A stretch of DNA of 44,408 bases from Ktedonobacterales bacterium. GTDB taxonomy: Bacteria > Chloroflexota > Ktedonobacteria > Ktedonobacterales > Ktedonobacteraceae. The stretch spans positions 1 to 44,408 of the forward strand of contig DAIDJF010000047.1 of NCBI GenBank assembly GCA_027451525.1. The letters are read 5' to 3'. The stretch's first letter is position 1, and each line of letters begins with the position of its first letter. The notes under the pieces were generated by a model. The model had not been told where the DNA came from. It searched no databases and was given only the letters and a program-made list of their open reading frames with translations. Positions 24,780-32,704 of the stretch are shown here, one piece after another. A program made the translations under genes and the position numbers.

Positions 24780-24835
24780 GTCCATTTCGGGGAAGCCAAC
24801 TATCAAGAAAGATAGTTGGCTTCCCCGAAGTGGAC
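24780..24835. terminator. Long 25-bp hairpin between convergent genes
   Basis: Arms 24780-24804 and 24811-24835 pair over 25 bp with one G-U wobble and a 6-nt loop (AAGAAA). It separates the YhfC gene and the S9 peptidase gene, ending 10 bp before the latter's stop. It is much longer than most intrinsic terminators. Confidence 0.7.
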
Positions 24836-24844
24836 AATCTCTCA

Positions 24845-27010
24845 CTAAGCTTGCTCGATGTGGTGGCGCAAGAACTCTACCAGTTTACGCTCCAAATACT
24901 CCAGATAGGCGGGATGGCGTGGCATGTGCCGCGCTTCCGGAAACAGTGCCAACTCGTAGTCTTGCCCGGCTGCAGTCAGTGCTTCGACCAAGCGTGTAGT
25001 ATGACGGACATGCACATTCTCGTCCACCATCCCATGAATCAATAGTAGCTTGCTCGCCAGCTTTTCAGCATACGGGAGTACTGCACTGGTCTTGTAACCT
25101 GTAGCATTGGTAACTGGCGATCCCATGTAGCGTTCAGTGTAATGGGTGTCATAGCCTTCCCAGAAGGTGACAGGCGCACCCGCGATGCCTGCCACGAAGA
25201 CCTCTGGGGCCTGTAACAGTGCCCTACAGACCATGTAGCCTCCGTAGCTCCAGCCATAGATACCGACGCGCTGGCTATTAACATAGGGGCGGTTAGCCAG
25301 GAAACGCACGCCCTCCAACTGATCGTCAACCTCGATATGCCCCATTGAATGCGCGATTGCAGCCTCGAAAACCAATCCCCGGTTAGCACTGCCCCGGTTA
25401 TCGACTTTCAATACCACGAAACCCTGCTGAGCCAGATACTGTGCGCGCAGATCAACGGTGAGGGACCAGCTATTGGTGATAGATTGCGCGTGTGGGCCAC
25501 CATAGACCGACACGACCAGTGGGCGTGGCTGACCAGCAGTACGTGTCTGCTCTGAGGCATAGATTGCTGCATAGAGCACTACGTCGTCGTGTGTGCGGAA
25601 ACTGGTGATTTCCGGTACACAGAGTCCGAGCGCATCTGGTGTGATACCCTCGCTCTCGAACAACAGGTCTTGTACCTCTCCGTCCGCCAAACTGCGCAAC
25701 GTGAGACGTGGTGGTTGCTCCACGCTCTGCCAGATATCAACAAAAGAGCGGCAATCTGGCGCGATCATCACATCGTGCCAACCAGGTTCTGGTGTTAAGC
25801 GTCGAAGAGGTCCGCCATCGAGCGATACCACATATAAATGTCGCTCCACTGCTCCATCGCGGGTGCCCTGGAAATAGACAAGGTGCTGCTTCTCGTCAAG
25901 TGTCACCTGGCCTGTCACCATCCACGGTCCCTCGGTGAGCACTCGTACCTCGTGACCAGTAGCGTCATACAGGGAGAGATGGCGAAAGCCTGTCCGCTCG
26001 CTGGACCAGAGAAATGCGCCTGAGTTCAAGAAGCGCAGATCATTGTTGAGGTTAAGCCAGGGGTCGCCCTGTTCCTCAAATAGCGTGGTAGCTGTGCCGC
26101 TCTGGACATCGAAGGCTACCAACTGCTGTGTGCGCTGGTCGCGTGACTGGATCAGTGCGCATAGTGTCCCGTCGGGTCGCCAGGCCACGCGCGCCAGATA
26201 GATATCATCATTCGCTCCCAGGTCCATCCAGGTCACGTTATCCGAACTTCCATCCACTGCCACAATGCCCAATTGCACGATAGCATTGCGGGCACCCGCG
26301 AAGGGATAGCGATGCTCCTCTACGGTTATATGTTCGGTTCCCTGATGCACGATAGGGTACAGGGGGATATGGCGACTATCGACGCGCTCGAAAGCCAACC
26401 GCGTTCCATCAGGACTCCACCAATAGCCCGCCTCACGTTCCATCTCCTCCTGGGCAATATATTCCGCCAATCCATTGGTCACGCCATCCGTCGCGCCACT
26501 GGTCAACGTTCGTACTTTTCCCACGCCATCGGTAGAGGCGACCTGGAGTTCACCATCACGCACAAAAGCCACGTGTGACCCGTCATGGCTGAGTTTTGCG
26601 TCAATCGCTCCCTCACTATCTGGCAGTGGGGTCAGGCTTTCTCCTTCGCGCATGAGATAGAGTCGCCCATCAAAAGGAACGAGTAGGATGAAGGGCGCAC
26701 CTTCCGCAGCCTGGACGAACTGGTAATTGGTGACGCCCAATTTGCGCTGCCGACTGCGCTCACGCTGCAATTCCTCGTTGAGGGAAAGTGTCCCCGCAGA
26801 ACTCATCTTGCCAGCAACCAGTTCGGTCAACTGCCGCCGTTCTCGACTTTTCAGATCATAAGTCCACAGTTCCTGCTCTAGCGAGCCTGCCACGCCCTGT
26901 AGATAGGCAACCTTCTGGCTGTCGGGAGTGAATGCCACCTGGCTCGGTGCGTTTGTGCCGGGACGTGGGTAATGCGCGACATCCCCCAGGGATAGTTGTC
27001 TGTCCGTCAT
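24845..27010 (-). CDS. S9 family serine peptidase (DPP-IV/acylaminoacyl type)
   Basis: A 721-residue prolyl oligopeptidase-superfamily enzyme. The N-terminal two thirds form a WD/PQQ-like beta-propeller (residues about 10-440). The C-terminal alpha/beta hydrolase carries the nucleophile in GWSYGGYM, then the catalytic Asp in GMVDENVH and His695 in EARHMPRH. SVYGGPHAQ and NRGSANRG form the oxyanion region. It lacks a signal peptide and is probably cytoplasmic. The start at ATG 27010 has GAGG upstream. It cleaves dipeptides or acyl-amino acids from peptides in its family; the true specificity is unknown. Confidence 0.9.
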   Translation of the reverse strand: MTDRQLSLGDVAHYPRPGTNAPSQVAFTPDSQKVAYLQGVAGSLEQELWTYDLKSRERRQLTELVAGKMSSAGTLSLNEELQRERSRQRKLGVTNYQFVQAAEGAPFILLVPFDGRLYLMREGESLTPLPDSEGAIDAKLSHDGSHVAFVRDGELQVASTDGVGKVRTLTSGATDGVTNGLAEYIAQEEMEREAGYWWSPDGTRLAFERVDSRHIPLYPIVHQGTEHITVEEHRYPFAGARNAIVQLGIVAVDGSSDNVTWMDLGANDDIYLARVAWRPDGTLCALIQSRDQRTQQLVAFDVQSGTATTLFEEQGDPWLNLNNDLRFLNSGAFLWSSERTGFRHLSLYDATGHEVRVLTEGPWMVTGQVTLDEKQHLVYFQGTRDGAVERHLYVVSLDGGPLRRLTPEPGWHDVMIAPDCRSFVDIWQSVEQPPRLTLRSLADGEVQDLLFESEGITPDALGLCVPEITSFRTHDDVVLYAAIYASEQTRTAGQPRPLVVSVYGGPHAQSITNSWSLTVDLRAQYLAQQGFVVLKVDNRGSANRGLVFEAAIAHSMGHIEVDDQLEGVRFLANRPYVNSQRVGIYGWSYGGYMVCRALLQAPEVFVAGIAGAPVTFWEGYDTHYTERYMGSPVTNATGYKTSAVLPYAEKLASKLLLIHGMVDENVHVRHTTRLVEALTAAGQDYELALFPEARHMPRHPAYLEYLERKLVEFLRHHIEQA

Positions 27011-27177
27011 TGCGCACCTCGCGTGCAATCCTCTTGCTTACAGGCATGATAGTGTTTGCTCATACGCAGTCCTTCCTGACGAGAAAAAAGTCTCTTATGA
27101 ATTGTGTTACTGCGGAGGTTCTTCAGCTTTGTGTAGTATCTCAACGAACGCTCCGCTATGTGGCTGAGATTGACACC

Positions 27178-28116
27178 TTATGCGATAAACTCTTTGGCGA
27201 AGCGGCGCATCGGCTCCAAATTTTTCACACTTGGAAAAGGGAAGTCGATGATAAGTTCGTGAACGCCATTGGCTTCAAGTGTCGCAATCCGCTCTCGGAT
27301 TGTCGCGGGACTGCCGACCAGGGAGGTATCGGTGAGACCATTTTTCCGTGTTTCCGGTACCAGGGCCAGTGCCTCCTCATCGGTATCAGCGATAGAGCAG
27401 TATGTCCCAGTCGTGACATGGATATCTGAGAAGTTGCGTCCGACGTTTTCGCAATGTCCTTTCAGGACCTCAAGTTTGTGCTGCAGGGTCTTCAGATCGC
27501 CACCCACATTGCAGGCATCGCCATACTGGGCAACCAGCTTTAACGTGACTTTCTCGCCGCCGCCGCCGATCAGGATGGGAATATGTGGTTTCTGCACACC
27601 TTTTGGCTGATTGATTGCGCCACGGACCTGATAGTATTTGCCTTCAAAAACCGCCTCTTCCTGCTCCCACATGGCATGGATCACTTGCAGGGCTTCACGC
27701 AACATGCGCAGACGCTCAGGGGCATCGGGGTAGGGATAGCCATAGGCGCGGTACTCATGCTCATACCAGCCAGCCCCAATGCCGAAGTTTAAGCGACCAT
27801 GGCTTAAAACATCAAGTGTACTTGCCATCTTCGCCACCAGGGCTGGATTACGATAGCCATTACAAAGCACAATCTGTCCGAGGCGAATATTCTTTGTATC
27901 GCGGGCCAGGGCAGCCAGCATCATCATACTTTCAAATGTTACTTCTTGTGTTGGGGTCGGGACAGTATGAAAGTGATCGACAACCCATGCTGAATCATAG
28001 CCAAGTTCATCACCGGTGGTGACCATGGTCGTCATCGCCTCATAGGCTTCAACCGGGTCTTTGATGTCCACGAGACTCATCTTCCAACCATTGGGAATAT
28101 CAATACCAAACTTCAT
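27178..28116 (-). CDS. LLM-class F420-dependent oxidoreductase, copy 2
   Basis: A 312-residue paralogue of the enzyme at 22729. It shares long identical runs in the middle (ARDTK, LNFGIGAGWYEHEYRAYG, YQVRGAINQPKG, IGGGGEKVTLKLVAQYGDACNV) but differs at the N-terminus, in the cofactor/substrate region after residue 225, and at the C-terminus. Start ATG 28116 has AAAGAGG 6 nt upstream. It lies 39 bp after the SDR gene and 168 bp before the S9 peptidase gene, all on one strand. F420 dependence is inferred from the family. Confidence 0.88.
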   Translation of the reverse strand: MKFGIDIPNGWKMSLVDIKDPVEAYEAMTTMVTTGDELGYDSAWVVDHFHTVPTPTQEVTFESMMMLAALARDTKNIRLGQIVLCNGYRNPALVAKMASTLDVLSHGRLNFGIGAGWYEHEYRAYGYPYPDAPERLRMLREALQVIHAMWEQEEAVFEGKYYQVRGAINQPKGVQKPHIPILIGGGGEKVTLKLVAQYGDACNVGGDLKTLQHKLEVLKGHCENVGRNFSDIHVTTGTYCSIADTDEEALALVPETRKNGLTDTSLVGSPATIRERIATLEANGVHELIIDFPFPSVKNLEPMRRFAKEFIA

Positions 28117-28155
28117 GTAGAACCTCTTTCATTGTTCACAAGCTCTCTAGAAAAA

Positions 28156-29091
28156 TTATGCCAGTGCTTTGACAGTCGCTGCGAAGGCTTGTGTGGTCGT
28201 ATAGTGTGGCATCCATGTGCCAGTGGCTTGCAGTTTTGTGTTGGAACATATCAGTGTGCCCTCACCTAGCCATTCAGGGCCAAAGGCACTTTTACCCTCT
28301 TCCCATGCCGTAATAACCGCTTGCAGCAGCATTTCGTCTGGAATCTCAATGACTTGCAAGCCTGCAGCAGCCGCGATATCAGGTAGAGACGCTGGGTCAT
28401 CGCCTACTACATTATAAGCACCTGGCAGGTCATGTTGTACCATCGCGTAAAAAGCGGCAGCCAGATCATCTTCGTGTACGAATTGCAGGCGTATCTTGCG
28501 CGCGCTCGCCGTCGTGAAGTGCGTTTTGTTGGGCTGAATGTAAGATGTTGCTGCCGATTGATTGGGTCCGATAACGATACATGGGCGGGCACGCGAGATG
28601 AGCAGTTGCGGAAAAGCGAGCTGTAACCCATCTAACCAGATTTCGTTGGCATGTTTGTGCTGGTTGTAGTAAAAATCGGTATAGAGTCCGCGCAGAGGGG
28701 TGTCTTCAAAGACTGGCTCAGGGTTATCGGGTAATGTACTATACGCGGCGACAGAGCTACTAATCACAAGCTTGCGTATACCCGCTTCTGCTGCGGCTCT
28801 ACATGTATTCCATGTTCCAGCCAGGTTGATGCTTGCTGCTTCAGCAAGAGGCATGCTGTAGGGGCGTCCTACAACGAATGCCAGATGTACCAGCGTATCA
28901 CATCCGGCGAGCGTCTCTTTTATGCCGGGATCACGAATATCCTGCTTGTGGAACACCAATTTGCTTAGGGTATCAGGAGGGGGTACAAGGTCAATGCCAA
29001 TGATCTGCTCGATGTTGGGGTCTGCTTCCAGGAGCGGTAAAAGCACTCTTGCGAAACGGCTGGCGCACCCCGTAACGGCTACTTTTTGCAT
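28156..29091 (-). CDS. NAD-dependent epimerase/dehydratase (extended SDR)
   Basis: A 311-residue Rossmann-fold enzyme. The glycine-rich start is atypical, TGCASRFAR instead of T-G-G-x-G-x-x-G. The catalytic Tyr-Lys pair is Y142 and K146 in YYNQHK, preceded by VISSSVAAY with the catalytic Ser region at 110-114. NVVGDDPASL near 245 fits substrate-binding loops. Start ATG 29091; the site before it is weak. It probably forms an operon with the LLM copy 2 downstream. The sugar or other substrate is unknown. Confidence 0.82.
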   Translation of the reverse strand: MQKVAVTGCASRFARVLLPLLEADPNIEQIIGIDLVPPPDTLSKLVFHKQDIRDPGIKETLAGCDTLVHLAFVVGRPYSMPLAEAASINLAGTWNTCRAAAEAGIRKLVISSSVAAYSTLPDNPEPVFEDTPLRGLYTDFYYNQHKHANEIWLDGLQLAFPQLLISRARPCIVIGPNQSAATSYIQPNKTHFTTASARKIRLQFVHEDDLAAAFYAMVQHDLPGAYNVVGDDPASLPDIAAAAGLQVIEIPDEMLLQAVITAWEEGKSAFGPEWLGEGTLICSNTKLQATGTWMPHYTTTQAFAATVKALA

Positions 29092-29231
29092 GTCATGGAT
29101 ATCCTTACCTATGGGCTAGTGGAGAGAATAGCACACGTGTTGCTAACGTAAGCATACTGATCGGGCAATGACATTGTCAAGTTTTGCGCGCCACTTTGTC
29201 AGTGTTCAGTGATTTTATCATTCGCATGTGC

Positions 29232-29265
29232 TAGAATAGCTTTGTGTAAACAACTATTTTAGTTG
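29232..29265 (+). promoter_or_regulatory. Promoter/operator region of the radical SAM gene
   Basis: A TAGAAT -10-like box lies at 29232-29237. CAACTA-TTT-TAGTTG, a 6-bp inverted repeat with a 3-bp centre, lies at 29251-29265 between it and the ribosome binding site (GAGAGGAAAG). The position fits a repressor operator of the MarR kind. The -35 is poor. Confidence 0.4.
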
Positions 29266-29285
29266 ACGAGAGGAAAGAGCAACAC

Positions 29286-30095
29286 ATGCCAATAGCCAAC
29301 AGCAATCCACCAGGCGAGCAGGGCGATCTACTTCATCGTCTCTGGATCTACACCAACTATGACTGCAACCTCTCATGCAGCTATTGTGTCGCAGAGTCCT
29401 TTGTGGGAGCTGAACGAAATGGACTCGCGCTCCAAGAGGTCTGTCATCTCATTGATGAGGCAGTAGATTTAGGGATGACGGAATTGTTTCTTACGGGCGG
29501 TGAGCCATTTATTCTGCATGACATTTTCTCAATGATGTCCTATGGCCTGGAACGGATGCACGTAACTGTCCTTAGTAATGGCATTTTGCTCAAAGGCAAA
29601 CGCCTGCAACAGTTAGAGGCTCTGCCACACAGGGAGAACCTGACTATCCAGATTAGCCTGGATGGTTCAAATGCTGAGATGCATGATTTCTACCGGGGCG
29701 CAGGGAGCTGGCAGAAGGCCATTGATGCCATTGTACGTCTCAAATCTGCGGGCTTCCATGTTCGTCTGGGAACAACGCAGACACCAGAAAATAGCCACGA
29801 TCTCGCGGATATGTGTAAACTCCATCGTCAACTCGGTATCACCGATGAGGATCATATTATTCGTCCGCTCGTTCGGCGCGGCTTTTCTACAAAAGGTATG
29901 GCGATTTCGTTGCCTGCGCTTGAGCCAGAAGTAACGTTGGATCGCAATGGTGTGTACTGGCATCCGGTCGCAACCGACCTGGATCTCTTGATCTCGCCCA
30001 ATCTGTTTCCGTTACGGGATGCGGTCGAGCAGATCAAAGAGATTCGCACCTCGATGCTGGCCGTCACTGGGGGAGCTTCCAGTCGCTTCCGGTGA
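29286..30095 (+). CDS. Radical SAM protein, no visible C-terminal cluster domain
   Basis: A 269-residue radical SAM enzyme. The [4Fe-4S]/SAM motif is C27-x3-C31-x2-C34 (CNLSCSYC), followed by FLTGGEPF at 68-75, the SAM-binding motif. The core continues to about residue 200. The C-terminal part is short and has no further Cys, so a SPASM domain with auxiliary clusters is absent. This resembles compact PqqE/NirJ-like or small maturase proteins. Start ATG 29286 follows GAGAGGAAAG. It is convergent with the kinase operon and diverges from the SDR gene. The substrate is unknown; no obvious precursor peptide was found close by. Confidence 0.85.
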   Translation: MPIANSNPPGEQGDLLHRLWIYTNYDCNLSCSYCVAESFVGAERNGLALQEVCHLIDEAVDLGMTELFLTGGEPFILHDIFSMMSYGLERMHVTVLSNGILLKGKRLQQLEALPHRENLTIQISLDGSNAEMHDFYRGAGSWQKAIDAIVRLKSAGFHVRLGTTQTPENSHDLADMCKLHRQLGITDEDHIIRPLVRRGFSTKGMAISLPALEPEVTLDRNGVYWHPVATDLDLLISPNLFPLRDAVEQIKEIRTSMLAVTGGASSRFR

Positions 30096-30141
30096 GGGTA
30101 AGCCGTTAGCTACTCCGTGTGAGTGCATACTAAGAACGAAT

Positions 30142-30170
30142 GAGCAGCTATGCCATCTCCATAGCTGCTC
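30142..30170. terminator. Hairpin between radical SAM and signalling operon
   Basis: An 11-bp perfect inverted repeat, 30142-30152 and 30160-30170, with a 7-nt loop, in the 111-bp gap between convergent genes. It could end both transcripts. Confidence 0.55.
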
Positions 30171-30206
30171 GTGTAGCGCAGAACTGCAGGTATTTAGAAG
30201 ACAACA

Positions 30207-31418
30207 CTATGATGGATCTTCTTGCCCATTTAAGGGAATAGATACTGTGAAGGTACTGCCTTGTCCTGGCATACTTTGCACACTAATGTGTCCTCCATGC
30301 TGTATCACAATCTGGCGTGTAATATAGAGTCCTAAACCCAATCCCTGACTGGAGCTGGTTTGTACTGTGTCTTTTGTATCCTGCACTCTGTAGAAACGCT
30401 CAAAAATATATGGCAACTGTTCCGCTTCTATGCCTATGCCCTGGTCATGGACTTCAATGACACAAGTCTCTCCTTGCCGCATGACATGTATACTAATCGG
30501 ATGAGCCGCGTGAGAGTATTTGCGTGCGTTCGTGAGCAAATTTAAGAGAACCTGGCTGATGCGTATCGAGTCCACTACTGCTATGAGCGGTTCAGTCGGC
30601 ATCTTTGTTTCAAGCGTCACTGGTGGAGAAGCCGTCATTTGGAATTCTTCGATCACGGTGTTGCAAAGAGCGACCATATCATGGGGCTGTTTGTGTAATT
30701 GTAGTTGTCCTAATTCTATGAGCGAAGTACTGAGTAAATCCTGTACCAGCACTTCCATACGGCGCGTGGCTCTTTCTATAACGGTGATTGCCGTGTTATC
30801 AGATAACTGCCTCTGTTCTATGCGACGATGTAGTAGCTGTATCATCATCTTGAGGCTTGTGAGCGGTGTTCTCAACTCGTGAGAGGCGATGCTCAAGAAG
30901 CGATCTTTTGCGGCGTTGGCTTCCTGCAATTCTTTTGTTCGTTCTGCAACTAACGCTTCAAGCGAGGTTGCATAAGACTCTAAGGCGCGTTGCTGCTCTC
31001 GTACCTGACGACGTAGTCGACATGTATGAATGGCTCGTTGTAGTGCTAATAGAAAATATTCGCGATCAATCGGCTTTTGAATAAAGTCGTAGGCTCCTCC
31101 GCGCAATGCTTGAATGGCTAAATCATGTTCGCCATGCCCTGTAATTAATATGGTTGGCGTTTCGGGACTGCGTTCTTTAATCGCGTGTAGTAATGCCAAG
31201 CCATCCATCCCTGGCATTTTAATATCCGTGATAATCGCATCATACTCCATCTGCTCAAGGCGTTTGAGTGCTTCGATAGCAGAATCTGTGATCTCAACCT
31301 TGATATGGGGTATTCGCAATGTGATAGTCAGTGGAAGTGCGTGAAGAAGAGCCGTGTCATCATCTACCAGGAGTACTCGTTCCTGGCAGTGGCTCTGAGT
31401 TATAGGCTCATGTGTCAC
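30207..31418 (-). CDS. Receiver-histidine kinase fusion protein
   Basis: A 403-residue protein with an N-terminal receiver domain (about 14-125; D19-D20, phosphoacceptor D65 in TDIKMPG, T93, K115 in QKPID), a coiled-coil linker, a HisKA helix with H180 (IASHELRTPL), and a HATPase_c domain (NLLTNARKYS, DQGIGI, ERFYRVQDT, GLGLGLYI). It has no membrane segment. A receiver at the front lets the kinase be switched by another kinase, most likely the one encoded just upstream, whose stop overlaps its start by 4 nt. The output partner is unknown; no DNA-binding domain is encoded in the operon. Confidence 0.92.
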   Translation of the reverse strand: MTHEPITQSHCQERVLLVDDDTALLHALPLTITLRIPHIKVEITDSAIEALKRLEQMEYDAIITDIKMPGMDGLALLHAIKERSPETPTILITGHGEHDLAIQALRGGAYDFIQKPIDREYFLLALQRAIHTCRLRRQVREQQRALESYATSLEALVAERTKELQEANAAKDRFLSIASHELRTPLTSLKMMIQLLHRRIEQRQLSDNTAITVIERATRRMEVLVQDLLSTSLIELGQLQLHKQPHDMVALCNTVIEEFQMTASPPVTLETKMPTEPLIAVVDSIRISQVLLNLLTNARKYSHAAHPISIHVMRQGETCVIEVHDQGIGIEAEQLPYIFERFYRVQDTKDTVQTSSSQGLGLGLYITRQIVIQHGGHISVQSMPGQGSTFTVSIPLNGQEDPS

Positions 31419-32704
31419 GTCTTGTTATTCCCTTCTTGAGAATTATCCTCGAGGAGAGGCAATTGAATTACAAAGGTTGCTCCTTCTCCTGGATGATTTT
31501 CTATGCTAATAGCTCCTTGATGCTCTTTCACAATTCCATATGTGATTGAAAGGCCCAAGCCAGTTCCCGAACCTACTTCTTTGGTCGTAAAAAAAGGATC
31601 AAATATACGCCCTTCTAATCCGGCTGGAATGCCCCGCCCTGTATCGCTCACGCGCAACCATACGCTTTTGTCTTGTACACTACATGTAATCGTGAGCAAC
31701 TTGCGTGATTGGCCCTCTAGTGCATCACGGGCGTTGGTCAGTAGGTTAATAAATACTTGCTCAAGCTGGATAGCATTGCCGCGCACGACTACGGGATGCT
31801 GTGGGAAACGTATCTGAACTTCTATCTGACGCTGGCGCAGTTGTTCCTGAATGAGCGAAACTGCTTGATGAACTACTGGCTCGATTGCAACAGGTTCATA
31901 GCTGACCGTGGCGGCACGCCCAAATGTGCGTAGATGGGAAATGATCTCAGTCGCTTTGTGTACCTGTTGGAGCGCACTAGAGAGTTCATGCAATATCTGT
32001 TGTGATTCTGTGCCAAGATTGATCAGATCAATCGCATTGCCTAGAAAGAGACCTATATTGTTCAACGGATTATTCAGTTCATGAGCGACTCCTGTGGTCA
32101 GTTCGCCTAATGTAGCCAGCTTTCCCGCCTGAATGAGCTGTTCTTGTTTCTCGCGTAGCTCATGTTCGCGCCGTCGTACCTCTTCTGTTGTCTCTCTGAG
32201 GTCGCTCATGATATGAATCATGGCTTTTCGGCTATTTTCCAGGCGCAGATTTGTATGGTGATAATCTTGCAAAATATGCATTAAAGCACGTCGTGAATTA
32301 TCTAATCGTTCTGTTTGACGTGCCAGACGCCGCCGATCGTGCTCATAATCAGCGAGAATATGAATCATCGCCTTTCTCTGTTCTGCTAGTTTATGATTCA
32401 CTGCATTAAGATCAGTGAGAATATGAATGAAGGCGCGTCTGCGTTCCTCACTCTGACGCACACGCACCTCTAAGGCTTGTTTTTCTTCTAGTAATTTTTG
32501 ATACTGATCAAGCAATTGCTGGTAATCACCCGGCAATTCCTGTCTATCCCATAGAGAGATCGCCCACGCGTGTTCGGCTTCTCTCTGCGGTTCCTGCCAT
32601 GCTGGCTGCTCGTCATAGAGAGCAGCCTCAACAGGCTCTATATTATCTGTTTGTCTCTCAAAAAACGATTGTGGAAATGTGAGAAATTCTTGACCTTGAC
32701 TCAC
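31415..32704 (-). CDS. Soluble sensor histidine kinase with 4x R(K/R)A-HI coiled-coil motif
   Basis: A 429-residue histidine kinase without membrane segments. The first 60 residues are variable. Residues 60-195 form a long coiled coil holding four copies of an RKAMIHI-like motif, with His at 94, 115, 143 and 164 (spacing 21, 28, 21, all multiples of 7). The dimerisation helix carries H208 in GVAHELNNPLNN. The HATPase domain follows, with NLLTNARDAL, DTGRGIP, FFTTKEVGSGTGLGLSI. Start and stop overlap neighbours by 4 nt on each side. It probably receives input from the triple-PAS protein and passes it to the receiver-kinase. Confidence 0.92.
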   Translation of the reverse strand: MSQGQEFLTFPQSFFERQTDNIEPVEAALYDEQPAWQEPQREAEHAWAISLWDRQELPGDYQQLLDQYQKLLEEKQALEVRVRQSEERRRAFIHILTDLNAVNHKLAEQRKAMIHILADYEHDRRRLARQTERLDNSRRALMHILQDYHHTNLRLENSRKAMIHIMSDLRETTEEVRRREHELREKQEQLIQAGKLATLGELTTGVAHELNNPLNNIGLFLGNAIDLINLGTESQQILHELSSALQQVHKATEIISHLRTFGRAATVSYEPVAIEPVVHQAVSLIQEQLRQRQIEVQIRFPQHPVVVRGNAIQLEQVFINLLTNARDALEGQSRKLLTITCSVQDKSVWLRVSDTGRGIPAGLEGRIFDPFFTTKEVGSGTGLGLSITYGIVKEHQGAISIENHPGEGATFVIQLPLLEDNSQEGNNKT

